In this document: piece by piece, positions 1 through 7,506 of the stretch | How the letters are laid out: each line of letters opens with the position of its first letter | How positions within the stretch are numbered: the first letter of the stretch is position 1 | Source of the DNA: Alphaproteobacteria bacterium | GTDB lineage: Bacteria; Pseudomonadota; Alphaproteobacteria; SMXP01 | NCBI GenBank assembly: GCA_004356335.1 | Contig: SMXP01000144.1 | Coordinates: 1-9,005, forward strand | Reading direction: 5' to 3' | DNA: 9,005 nucleotides | Made by a program: the position numbers and the translations under genes | Notes under the pieces: generated by a model | Told to the model about the DNA's origin: nothing | The model's database searches: none | What the model saw: only the letters and a program-made list of their open reading frames with translations

Positions 1-733
1 AGGCTGCCTTCGGTGTCACCCTTGCTGCATCGTTGGCACTTCGAGTCTTGGACTTAATGTCGGAGGTCATGCGACCATCTCTGAACGTCAGCGTCCGTCG
101 GGCAAATTGAGCCACTTCCGGATCGTGAGTAACGATCAACAATGTGCGTCCTTGGGCATTGAGTTCCAGAAACAAGGTCATAATCTCTGCGCCCGTTTCA
201 CTATCGAGCGCGCCCGTCGGTTCATCGGCGAGCAAGATGGTCGGATTGTTGACAAGAGCACGGGCGATCGCAACCCGTTGTTGTTGACCGCCTGAAAGTT
301 GGGTCGGAAAGTGATCTAGCCGATCATCCAGCCCGACCGCTTGGAGTGCCTTTGTGGCACGTTGTCGCCGCTGCTCTCTGGGCAAGGATCCATAGACAAG
401 CGGAAGTTCGACATTGGCAAGGGCGGTCGCCCGCGGCAATAGATTGAACGTTTGAAATATGAATCCGATTTTTCTGTTGCGTAACGCTGCCAGTTGGTCG
501 ATATCGAGCGACGCCACATCGGTGCCGTCGCAGATATATTGTCCGGAAGTGGGTGTATCGAGACAACCAAGCAGGTTCATGAGTGTGGACTTGCCCGATC
601 CCGAGGGTCCCGTCACCGCCACAAATTCCCCTTTTTCCACCGTCAGGCTCACATCACGCAGGGCACGCACCACGTGAGGTCCCAGGTGGTAATATTTGCT
701 GAGCTTGTTTGTTTGAATAACCACGTCAGTCAT
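1..733 (-). CDS. MacB/LolD-type ABC transporter ATP-binding protein (3' end beyond the left edge)
   Basis: ATPase that would power a MacAB-type exporter at the inner membrane. I translated it from the ATG at 733-731; 244 codons are open to the window edge without a stop. All ABC motifs are present: Walker A GPSGSGKST (residues 42-50), Q-loop Q94 in FIFQTFNLLP, signature LSGGQQQR (146-153), Walker B ILLADEPTGALDS (166-178) and H-loop His203 in VTHD. The LLADEPTGALDS wording is typical of the MacB/LolD/FtsE-like subfamily. The ABC domain seems to end near residue 224, and a polar Ser/Lys/Ala-rich stretch follows. That stretch could be a linker to a fused MacB permease domain or the tail of a stand-alone ATPase; the edge hides which. 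It starts 2 bp after the stop of the MacA-like adaptor, so the two are surely co-transcribed. A GAGG lies about 12 nt upstream, a rather distant ribosome site. The substrate cannot be told from the sequence. Confidence 0.93.
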   Translation of the reverse strand, partial: MTDVVIQTNKLSKYYHLGPHVVRALRDVSLTVEKGEFVAVTGPSGSGKSTLMNLLGCLDTPTSGQYICDGTDVASLDIDQLAALRNRKIGFIFQTFNLLPRATALANVELPLVYGSLPREQRRQRATKALQAVGLDDRLDHFPTQLSGGQQQRVAIARALVNNPTILLADEPTGALDSETGAEIMTLFLELNAQGRTLLIVTHDPEVAQFARRTLTFRDGRMTSDIKSKTRSANDAARVTPKAA

Positions 734-735
734 AG

Positions 736-1998
736 TTAGAAAGGACCTCTTCGCCGCGGGCGCCCCTCTTGTTGCGCCGCAACGGCACTTGTCAGGATGA
801 TCTCCTGGCCTTCGTCAAGACCTTCGATAATTTCGGTCGAGCGGCCATCCGTTATGCCAAGTGTGATGACGGCCGGGCTTAGTTTGCCGTTATCCATGGT
901 CCAGACCCGCGCCTGGGTGGTTCCCTCGGACGCGCTGCGCAAACGACTAAGCTCGAATGAGGCCAACACATCGGCGGGCGGTCGGAACCTGAGTGCGCGG
1001 TTAGGCAAAGTTAAAACATTCTCCCGTTCGGTGACGATGATCTCCACATTAGCGGTCATACCAGGCAGAAGTTTTTGATCCGCATTGTCAGCGGACACGA
1101 TGATGGTATATGTGACAACGTTTTGCTCGACCAGGGGGGCCTTGCGTATCTGTTCTACCGATCCGCTGAACTTTCGCGTGGAATATGCATCGACATCAAA
1201 CTTCACACGAAGACCTTCTTCGATCTGGCCGATATCGGCCTCATCGACATTTACCTCAAGCTGCATCTTGGATAAATCGCGGGCGATCGTGAATAAAATA
1301 GGCGCTTGTAAACTTGCCGCAACTGTTTGGCCGAGATCCACATCACGACCGATGACAACGCCATCAACAGGGGACCGAATATAGGTGCGCTCAAGATCGA
1401 CCCACGCGCTGCTGAGCGACGCCTGGCGCTGTTTTACTTGTGCTTTCGCCGTTGTAACTTGTGCCTTAGCCGAGGTCCGCCGGGCTTCGGCTTTTTCCAC
1501 TTCCGTCATGGCCGTATCCAGCTGCGCGACGGACACGGTACCGCGCTGCCGTAATTCTTCCAGCCGCTTAAGAACTCTCTTTGCCTCCGCCAATGTGGCT
1601 TCCGATTCAGCAACACTGGCCTGCGCCTGTATCACGCTCGCTTCCGCGATGGCGAGTTCTGCCTCCGCCTGTTCAACGCGGTTTTCGAATGTCGCGGGAT
1701 CAATCCGCGCGATGAGCTGCCCCTTCGCGACTTCGGAGTTGAAATCGGCATGAAGCTCGCTGATTTGGCCTGATAATTGGGTTCCGACCTCGACCGTGAC
1801 GAGGGCACTCAAAGTGCCGGTTGCGGAAACCGAACTGCGAATGGTTGACCTTCCGATCACGACCGTTTGGTATTCCGTCTCCTCGCCATTTCCTAGAAAA
1901 AACATGCCAAAGGCGATCAGAATAACAAGCCCAATGCCGCCCGCGACAAGCGGCTGTTGGGAGAAACGATCCTTCAAAATTTTCACATAATCCGGCAC
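736..1998 (-). CDS. MacA-like periplasmic adaptor subunit (HlyD/RND membrane fusion family)
   Basis: Membrane-anchored adaptor expected to join the MacB-type ATPase/permease to an outer membrane channel. From the GTG at 1998 it has 420 residues: a short cytoplasmic start, one membrane segment (about 17-36, VAGGIGLVILIAFGMFFLG), a half-lipoyl motif (TQLSGQISELHADFNSEVAKGQLIARID), a long Ala/Glu/Gln-rich coiled-coil hairpin (about 90-205), the second half-lipoyl motif RSPVDGVVIGRDVDLGQTV, a beta-barrel domain with LLPGMTANVEI, and a basic C-terminus RPRRRGPF. The order and length fit MacA. The reading frame opens at a TTG at 2013, but I prefer the GTG at 1998. An AGGTGA lies 4 nt before it, and a perfect TATAAT at 2034-2029 would start the transcript only about 9 nt before the TTG, leaving no room for a ribosome site there. 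It is the first gene of a leftward operon with the downstream ATPase. Confidence 0.9.
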   Translation of the reverse strand: MPDYVKILKDRFSQQPLVAGGIGLVILIAFGMFFLGNGEETEYQTVVIGRSTIRSSVSATGTLSALVTVEVGTQLSGQISELHADFNSEVAKGQLIARIDPATFENRVEQAEAELAIAEASVIQAQASVAESEATLAEAKRVLKRLEELRQRGTVSVAQLDTAMTEVEKAEARRTSAKAQVTTAKAQVKQRQASLSSAWVDLERTYIRSPVDGVVIGRDVDLGQTVAASLQAPILFTIARDLSKMQLEVNVDEADIGQIEEGLRVKFDVDAYSTRKFSGSVEQIRKAPLVEQNVVTYTIIVSADNADQKLLPGMTANVEIIVTERENVLTLPNRALRFRPPADVLASFELSRLRSASEGTTQARVWTMDNGKLSPAVITLGITDGRSTEIIEGLDEGQEIILTSAVAAQQEGRPRRRGPF

Positions 1999-2002
1999 AA
2001 AT

Positions 2003-2008
2003 TCACCT
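2003..2008 (-). promoter_or_regulatory. ribosome binding site for the MacA-like gene
   Basis: AGGTGA on the minus strand, 4 nt before the GTG at 1998. It decides the start: no comparable purine tract precedes the alternative TTG at 2013, where only CCCCAAAG is found. Confidence 0.55.
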
Positions 2009-2028
2009 ATCAACTTTGGGGCCTAGTT

Positions 2029-2034
2029 ATTATA
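2029..2034 (-). promoter_or_regulatory. candidate -10 box for the macA-macB-like operon
   Basis: A perfect TATAAT reads on the minus strand. The expected start of transcription is about 7 nt downstream, giving a leader of some 24 nt to the GTG at 1998. At 16-18 bp spacing the -35 region reads GGTATC, GGGTAT or CGGGTA, so there is no good -35 consensus. Such a promoter may depend on an activator or use an alphaproteobacterial sigma-70 with relaxed requirements. Confidence 0.45.
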
Positions 2035-2278
2035 AGCCATAAGGACTCTGGATACCCGCCTTAAACACCCCTTAAGCCTTTGATAAACCATTTGTTTGTG
2101 CGAATTTGCCCGGATTTGGCGCCGATAGCGTCCGAACGATCCGGCGGCACAGGCCATGCACTTGCGTCGCCATTGCAAAGACCTGAGGCCTCGATGCCCT
2201 TTGCGTCGGTCCCGATAATTTGTAAGCTGCGCCGCTTTGCGAATCACAGGCGTCTCGTTGCCAAGACGCTTCATCACG

Positions 2279-2305
2279 AGATCGGTGCTGAAATCAGTCC
2301 GATCT
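2279..2305. promoter_or_regulatory. 27 bp imperfect palindrome upstream of the glycosyltransferase gene
   Basis: Outer arms AGATCGG (2279-2285) and CCGATCT (2299-2305) pair perfectly over 7 bp. Inner CTG/CAG arms around AAAT pair as well, with a TG/T bulge between the two stems. The element ends 35 nt before the ATG at 2341. It could be an operator or a hairpin in the 5' leader. It is not followed by a T-run in a position to act as a terminator for a known gene. Confidence 0.4.
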
Positions 2306-2330
2306 GAAACCATTCATTTTTTGTTTTGTT

Positions 2331-2336
2331 GAAGGT
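2331..2336 (+). promoter_or_regulatory. ribosome binding site for the glycosyltransferase gene
   Basis: GAAGGT lies 4 nt before the ATG at 2341 (the AAGG core is 5 nt away). It supports that ATG over the in-frame TTG codons at 2326 and 2329, which lie within or just before this tract. Confidence 0.5.
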
Positions 2337-2340
2337 GCTG

Positions 2341-4062
2341 ATGCCAAATCAAGTTGGTTTGAATCTCGATAGACACAGTCAAGGGCAAGGGGCCCTGGTT
2401 CCGTTTGCTCAATCGCCGCAATTATTGATTTCCGTGGTCACGGAGGAGCCGGGCGGAGATGTTGCCTGTTTTATTGAATCGCTTGCCGAACAAACCTATC
2501 CGCTGAACAAGATACGAATTCGAATCGCGCTTCTTGGAACACACGACAATACTGTATCCCGGTTGCTTCGCCTAAAAGAGAAGATGGGTTATCGGTTCGC
2601 CGGCATGGACGTTGAACAGCTTCCCGGGGAAAGCGTGGGAAAGGGTCACAATAAAAACACACAGGACATGACGGAAACCTATCTTATTGTCGCTTCGCCC
2701 GGCGTTAGATTCGAAGATCATGCTTTAACCACCGTCGTCCAATATGCCATGGTCACTCAGACACATGCGGCCGTATGGGAGTTGCAGCAAGCAGCGGTCG
2801 ACGTCGCGGTTCCTTCGGTGGAAAATCAGACGGAATTATTGAAACGAGCGGCCTCCTGCGCCTTGATCAGACAAACGGCGTTTTTCCAAATTGGGGGATT
2901 TAATGATGAGGAGGCGGGTGAGGGCGCCTATCTGGAGCTGTGGTACCGATTTAGGGATTCGGGCTACCGGCTTCTTAATTGCCCAAATGCATTATATCGT
3001 CTTCCGTCAGAGCCGCCGGCACGTGTGAAATCTCGTGTCAGGCCCTACCAGGTTGTTTTGTCCGACATCTTCATGCGCATGCGATATGGCACTCTGGGTC
3101 GCCGATTGGCGGTTCCCTATCACCTGTTGCAATTATGTCGTCTTCGAACCCGGCAACGGCACGGACAAATCGCGCCGGCTGAAATGGCCCTCCGCATCGC
3201 CAAAAATGCCACGCGTTATCTTGCTGGCCGCAGACGATCTTCCCGCATCTACCCGATGGGCGGCTGGAGCCAAGATTTCTTGAATGCCGGCGATTTCATG
3301 TATGGCAGCGGCGGTACTGATCGCGGCTGGCCATTGGTCAGTATTGTGGTGCGGACGGAAAAAGGCCGACAAGGGTTGTTATCCGAATGTCTGCGCAGTC
3401 TGGCAAATCAAACCTATTTAAAACTTGAAGTTATTGTTGTTGAAGCAGGGTCTAGCGGCTTCGCTCGCGATATCTTAGACGCAGGTCTGTTCGGAAGTTT
3501 GCGCCGCATCAAATATATTCAATGTGACCATAAACGGCCCAGCCGGACGGGAAATGCCGGTCTGGAAGCCGCCAGCGGCGATTACGTGGCGGTTATTGAT
3601 GACGATAACCTTCTGTTTTCCGATCATGTGGAAAGGCTGGTTCGACTTCTGGAAGAACGACGGGATCTCACAGCCGCCTATACCGCCTGTTTTGAAGTGG
3701 AAACGGAAATCCTTTCGTCGGATCCTTTGGTGTATACCGAAGGCCGGCGGCGGGCTTTGGCGCGGCGACCTTATTCAAAGCGCTATTTAGCGCGGAACGA
3801 TTTTATTCCGGTCACGTCAATGATTTTCCGGCGTAGCGTGTACGAACGACGAGGCGGGTTTGATCCTACCTTGGCGGCGGCCGAAGCCTGGGACTTGTGG
3901 CTGAGGCTTTGCAAGCAGGGGCCATTTGGCTATGTGCCCCATGTGACGGCCATATGCCGCTCTCCTGCAGGGGATGTCGCACGACACCGACGCGAAGAGA
4001 TTCTCAAAGCCAACCGGCGAGCCATTCGCGAAAAGCATTTGCAATTGGAATTGGCTGACTGA
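2341..4062 (+). CDS. two-domain family 2 glycosyltransferase, first domain degenerate
   Basis: From the ATG at 2341 the protein has 573 residues and no membrane segment, so it is probably cytosolic or membrane-associated. It would transfer a sugar from a nucleotide-sugar to an unknown acceptor. Two GT-A like modules are visible. The second (about 331-545) is canonical: PLVSIVVRTEKGRQ, CLRSLANQTYLKLEVIVVEAGSS, the TGNAGLEAASGDYVAVIDDDN block with the metal-binding DDD at 420-422, and GGFDPTLAAAEAWDLWLRL with the ED-like acceptor motif. The first (about 28-225) keeps the fold markers (LISVVTEEPGG, FIESLAEQTYP, IGGFNDEEAGEGAYLELWYRF) but has YLIVASPGVRF where the DXD should be, so it is probably non-catalytic. 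A basic linker (about 226-305) joins them. The longer frame from TTG 2326 adds only MLKVL and lacks its own ribosome site. It is convergent with the type I secretion operon, 11 bp away; a role in glycosylating exported cargo or making a surface polysaccharide is only positional inference. Confidence 0.88.
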   Translation: MPNQVGLNLDRHSQGQGALVPFAQSPQLLISVVTEEPGGDVACFIESLAEQTYPLNKIRIRIALLGTHDNTVSRLLRLKEKMGYRFAGMDVEQLPGESVGKGHNKNTQDMTETYLIVASPGVRFEDHALTTVVQYAMVTQTHAAVWELQQAAVDVAVPSVENQTELLKRAASCALIRQTAFFQIGGFNDEEAGEGAYLELWYRFRDSGYRLLNCPNALYRLPSEPPARVKSRVRPYQVVLSDIFMRMRYGTLGRRLAVPYHLLQLCRLRTRQRHGQIAPAEMALRIAKNATRYLAGRRRSSRIYPMGGWSQDFLNAGDFMYGSGGTDRGWPLVSIVVRTEKGRQGLLSECLRSLANQTYLKLEVIVVEAGSSGFARDILDAGLFGSLRRIKYIQCDHKRPSRTGNAGLEAASGDYVAVIDDDNLLFSDHVERLVRLLEERRDLTAAYTACFEVETEILSSDPLVYTEGRRRALARRPYSKRYLARNDFIPVTSMIFRRSVYERRGGFDPTLAAAEAWDLWLRLCKQGPFGYVPHVTAICRSPAGDVARHRREEILKANRRAIREKHLQLELAD

Positions 4063-4073
4063 GGGATCAAAGG

Positions 4074-5567
4074 TTAAAGCTCTCGCGCCGCCCGCCTGAG
4101 CGAGCTTTTGAACGGCGCCAACAAATATTGCAAAGGCGTTCGTTGGCCGGTGATGATCATGACTTCGACGGGCATGCCCGGATACAACATAATATCCGGA
4201 AACTTTTCCAAGTCCATGAGGTCCACTTCGACGCGTGCTTCATAATAGTTCTCGCCGGTGACCTCATCGCGCAAAATATCTGCCGAAACGCGTTGCACCT
4301 TTGCGGCGAGATAAGGGACGCGGCGGGTATTATAAGCGGTTAATACGACTTGTGCGCTCATTCCTGCGCGAACCACATCAATGTCTCGTGGATTGACCCG
4401 GGCTTGAACAATGAGCGTATCCCCGATCGGTACCAGTTCCAAAACGGTTTCGCCGGGCTGAATGACGCCGCCGATTGTATGCGTTTTGAGATTGACCACA
4501 ATGCCGGACCGGGGAGCGACAATCTCCGTGCGCAATTGTTGATTTTCGATAGCCCGCAACCGCTCCGAAAAGTCCGCCTTTTCAGTTTCGATTATGCGTA
4601 ATTGCTCGGCCACTTCGGCTAATTTGCGGTTCAACAAATCCTGAATGTTCAGCTCGTTTTCGAGAACGCTTTGCCTAGCGCGTGCAATTTCCGCTTGGTA
4701 TTGGCCGATTTGACCGCCGATTTCAGTTTGCTTGCGTTGAAGGGCCAATAATCTTGGCTTGCGTTCCAATCCTTTCTCGTAAAGTTCCCGGACTCCGACA
4801 ATTTCTTCTTTTATGAGTTCGAGTTGTTCTTCTTCCGCATTTTTTTGTGCCTTGATGCCGATGATTTCCTCCTCGAATTGCTTTACTTGCTGATTCAACA
4901 CGTCGACTTGGCCTTGGAGCGATTGCCGGCGGCTTTGAAAAAGATTGTTCTGCGCTGCGATAATCTCCGCCACTTCGGGTTTGTCGAGATTATCGGTCAG
5001 CTCGTCGGGATATTGGGGCCCATCGAGGCCTTTTTGTTCAGCCGTAAGACTTGCGATTTGCGCTAAGGCCGAACGATATTGGCCGAGCACTAATTCGACG
5101 GACGCGCTGGTGCGCGTGTCATCGAGACGTAACAGCACGTCACCTTCCTTAACGCGGGTTCCTTCGCCAACCAGGATTTCCTTCACGATGCCGCCCTCAA
5201 GGTGCTGAATCGCCTTGCGGTTGGTATCGACCACGACGACGCCGCTTGCCACGGCCGCACTATCGAGTTGGGCGAACAAACCCCACAACATGGCAAGGCC
5301 CAAAAAACCTCCGATTGTAACCGTGCCGATGATGATAGGTTTTCGTGCAAGACCATAAGGTGTCGGCGGTAGATGCTCGGGCCAATCGGGATCGTTTGCG
5401 GTGTCGGGCTCAAGGGCATCGACCAGTTGATCATAGCGGTCCTGGATATGACGCCAGGCGACGGCGAGTACTTCCCGAGCACGGCGGGGCAGGACCGCTG
5501 TAACGGTTTCTTTGAGATGGGCAAGATGTGCCAGGCTCTTCTGTATCAAGTCTTTTTTTCTGATCAT
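4074..5567 (-). CDS. type I secretion membrane fusion protein, HlyD/PrtE family
   Basis: Adaptor of a type I secretion system; it spans the periplasm between the ABC exporter and a TolC-like channel. It has 497 residues: a long cytoplasmic N-terminus (1-77) with charged helices and a Pro-rich end, one membrane segment (about 78-99, PIIIGTVTIGGFLGLAMLWGLFA), a first half-lipoyl region with HLEGGIVKEILVGEGTRVKEGDVLLRLDD (about 122-150), a long Gln/Glu-rich coiled coil (about 150-345), then IVAPRSGIVVNLKTHTIGGVIQPGETVLELVP (from about 349) and the beta-barrel part. The near-terminal PGMPVEVMIITGQRT (about 467-481) is a hallmark of the HlyD-type type I adaptors. Its ATG overlaps the stop of the upstream exporter gene as ATGA, indicating translational coupling, and CAGG lies 7 nt upstream. 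Its stop faces the stop of the glycosyltransferase gene at 11 bp. No cargo gene is adjacent downstream. Confidence 0.94.
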   Translation of the reverse strand: MIRKKDLIQKSLAHLAHLKETVTAVLPRRAREVLAVAWRHIQDRYDQLVDALEPDTANDPDWPEHLPPTPYGLARKPIIIGTVTIGGFLGLAMLWGLFAQLDSAAVASGVVVVDTNRKAIQHLEGGIVKEILVGEGTRVKEGDVLLRLDDTRTSASVELVLGQYRSALAQIASLTAEQKGLDGPQYPDELTDNLDKPEVAEIIAAQNNLFQSRRQSLQGQVDVLNQQVKQFEEEIIGIKAQKNAEEEQLELIKEEIVGVRELYEKGLERKPRLLALQRKQTEIGGQIGQYQAEIARARQSVLENELNIQDLLNRKLAEVAEQLRIIETEKADFSERLRAIENQQLRTEIVAPRSGIVVNLKTHTIGGVIQPGETVLELVPIGDTLIVQARVNPRDIDVVRAGMSAQVVLTAYNTRRVPYLAAKVQRVSADILRDEVTGENYYEARVEVDLMDLEKFPDIMLYPGMPVEVMIITGQRTPLQYLLAPFKSSLRRAAREL

Positions 5568-7276
5568 TGGGAAACCTGCCTGGTGCTTTCCATGGTCGCT
5601 GCATTTGTCGGTCGAGCGTTAGTGAATTGAGCCATGACGTCGCGAAGCGGTCCAAACATGGCGACCTTTCCGTCTTTGAGCATAAGTAGTTTATCGGCTT
5701 CGGCCAAAAGACCGGGCCGATGGCAGATCATCACGGTGGTAATGCCTTGCCGTTTGGCTCTGAGCAATGCGGTCGTCAGTGCTTGTTCGCCGTCGGAATC
5801 GAGACTTGAGTTCGGTTCATCGAGAACCAGGAATCTGATATCGCCATAAAGCGCCCGGGCCAGAGCGATGCGCTGGCGCTGACCACCCGACAGGGTATGG
5901 CCGCCGTCGCCGATTTCGGTGTCGTAGCCTTGGGGCAGCCGCAAGACCATGTCATGACAGCCGGCCCACTGAGCTGCCGCCACCACATCTTCGTCCGGAG
6001 GCTGAGCATCCATACGCGCAATGTTCTGCTTTATGGTCCCGGCAAAAAGTTCCACATCCTGGGGCAGATAGCCGACATATTGACCGAAATCCTGGCGGTT
6101 CCAACCGAATACATCGGCGCCATCGAGCCTGACATTGCCCATGCGTGGCTGCCAAATGCCGGTTAAAACACGGGCAAGTGAGGATTTGCCGGATGCCGTC
6201 GGCCCAATCACGCCAAGCCATTCGCCGGGTTCGAGCCGGAAAGAGATGCCTTGAATACACGGCACCGAGCTGCCGGGCGGAAGGAACGTAACGCCCTCAA
6301 CGGATACGGCGCCTTTGGGTCGCGGTAGGGTGGTTGAACCACGACCGGCCGACGGATTGACTAATCGTTCATTGATCCGGTCATAGGCATCGCGTGCGGC
6401 GACGAAACCTTTCCAGGTGCCGATCATTTGTTCGACGGGCGCTAGAGCGCGTCCAAGGATGATCGACGCAGCGATCATAATACCCGGCGTTATTTGCTGA
6501 TGAATAGCTAAGTAAACACCAACCCCCATAATCGTAACCTGGATTGCCAGCCGCAGAATCTTTGTGATACCGGCGATGAGGCCGGCGCGATCACTGGCAA
6601 TAGTTTGTAACTGTAAAACTTTTCCACTCTGATTTTGCCAAGACCGCAAAATCTTCGGCAGCATGCCCATGGCTTCAATCACTTCGGCATTCTTCGCATT
6701 GGCTTCAACGCGGTTTTGCGTTTGTATCGCAAGCGCATTTGCTTCGGCCAATAACTTGCGTGTGGCGGCTTCGTTGATGATCGCCAAGATGAAGAGAATG
6801 ACGGCACCGATCAGAGCTATAACGCCGAGCAATACATGCATGGAGAAGATGACCAACAAGTAGAGCGGCACCCAAGGTGAGTCGAACAGATGGAAGACAC
6901 CCGTTCCCGATATAAAACCCCGCAACGTGCTTAGATCCCGTAGGGTTTGAAGGCTCGCATTCTGGGGAAAAAGAGACGCCGTCTTAATGCCGTGGGACAT
7001 AAGATGGGGGCCAAGGGCCCGGTCGAGCCAGACGCTGACCCGAACCATGACCCGCGACCGCACGACTTCAAGAAAACCGAGGAGAATTAACGCCAATGCA
7101 ACGGCGATGGACAGCCAAATAAGCGTATCGGTGCTTTGGCTCGTCAACACACGATCGAAAAGTTGAAGCGTGTAAAGAGGAACGGAAAGCATCAGAATAT
7201 TGCCGCAAAAACTGAAAAAGCCGATGCTTATAAACGATCCCCGGCACGCTTTAAGTGCTTGTCTTGCGTCGATCAT
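5564..7276 (-). CDS. type I secretion ABC exporter (permease fused to ATPase), PrtD family
   Basis: Inner membrane engine of a type I secretion system, moving an unfolded protein with a C-terminal signal out of the cell in one step. It has 570 residues, normal for PrtD-type half-transporters and too short for an N-terminal C39 peptidase or C39-like domain. The membrane domain (about 12-300) opens with the family signature FFSFCGNILMLSVPLYTLQLFDRVLTS in shortened spelling (residues 20-46) and contains RDLSTLRGFISGTG and LFDSPWVPLYL (about 113-141), both typical of this class. The ATPase has Walker A GPTASGKSS (358-366), Q-loop Q406, LSGGQRQR (462-469), Walker B FLVLDEP (482-488) and H-loop His519. 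The Ala in place of Gly inside Walker A (GPTASGKS) is common in this family. It starts the operon with the adaptor (ATGA overlap) and is divergent from the XRE regulator. No strong ribosome site precedes the ATG; a GAGG lies about 15 nt away. Cargo is unknown. Confidence 0.94.
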   Translation of the reverse strand: MIDARQALKACRGSFISIGFFSFCGNILMLSVPLYTLQLFDRVLTSQSTDTLIWLSIAVALALILLGFLEVVRSRVMVRVSVWLDRALGPHLMSHGIKTASLFPQNASLQTLRDLSTLRGFISGTGVFHLFDSPWVPLYLLVIFSMHVLLGVIALIGAVILFILAIINEAATRKLLAEANALAIQTQNRVEANAKNAEVIEAMGMLPKILRSWQNQSGKVLQLQTIASDRAGLIAGITKILRLAIQVTIMGVGVYLAIHQQITPGIMIAASIILGRALAPVEQMIGTWKGFVAARDAYDRINERLVNPSAGRGSTTLPRPKGAVSVEGVTFLPPGSSVPCIQGISFRLEPGEWLGVIGPTASGKSSLARVLTGIWQPRMGNVRLDGADVFGWNRQDFGQYVGYLPQDVELFAGTIKQNIARMDAQPPDEDVVAAAQWAGCHDMVLRLPQGYDTEIGDGGHTLSGGQRQRIALARALYGDIRFLVLDEPNSSLDSDGEQALTTALLRAKRQGITTVMICHRPGLLAEADKLLMLKDGKVAMFGPLRDVMAQFTNARPTNAATMESTRQVSQ

Positions 7277-7351
7277 GACTACTGGTTCCGACCTCGTGCG
7301 TAATTCCCGTGTAGGTGAAAGAATTTCAGTGGTCCCGGTCTCGAGATCTTT

Positions 7352-7357
7352 GTTATA
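7352..7357 (-). promoter_or_regulatory. candidate -10 box for the type I secretion operon
   Basis: TATAAC on the minus strand, 75 bp before the exporter ATG. The GGTTAAC site at 7368-7374 would lie in its spacer region, so a protein bound there would compete with polymerase. The -35 position reads GGGAAA or similar, which is weak. Confidence 0.3.
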
Positions 7358-7500
7358 GGGTCGCCATGGTTAACTTTCCCTGAGGTCGTTCGTTGACTAT
7401 TGGTTAACGAAAGGAGACCATGGGACCGGCAGATGCCGGCGGAAAAATCCCAAAGTTGCGCCGCCGGCCCGTTCCAAAGGGCCTCTTTCGAAAGATTAAC

Positions 7501-7506
7501 AAGAGG
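7501..7506 (+). promoter_or_regulatory. ribosome binding site for the XRE regulator gene
   Basis: AAGAGG 5 nt before the ATG at 7512, a good Shine-Dalgarno match that fixes the start. The palindrome TCTTTCGAAAGA ends only 5 nt upstream of it. Confidence 0.55.

Larger units (their letters stand above)
1999..2340. other. divergent intergenic region between the MacA-like and glycosyltransferase genes
   Basis: 342 bp separate the two divergent genes. Open frames of 96 codons (2313-2023, minus) and 75 codons (2080-2307, plus) exist, but their products are Arg/Cys-rich without recognisable domains, and I do not call them. The region holds the -10 box of the leftward operon, a weak 6 bp hairpin (GCGTCT 2250-2255 with AGACGC 2264-2269) and a stronger palindrome at 2279-2305. 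I see no clear sigma-70 promoter for the rightward gene. Confidence 0.6.

Noticed and set aside
1385..1753. 122-codon plus-strand frame inside the MacA-like gene
   Set aside because: Ala/Ser/Cys-rich mirror of the Ala/Glu-rich coiled coil on the other strand; no independent support.
2080..2307. 75-codon plus-strand frame in the same intergenic region
   Set aside because: No domain, no ribosome site, and it overlaps the hairpins; chance frame.
2023..2313. 96-codon minus-strand frame between the MacA-like and glycosyltransferase genes
   Set aside because: Arg/Cys-rich product with no domain. It runs through the proposed promoter and palindrome and has no convincing ribosome site.
7393..7421. 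TTGACT as a -35 box for the XRE gene
   Set aside because: At 16-18 bp spacing the sequence reads AGACCA, GACCAT or ACCATG, none close to a -10 box.
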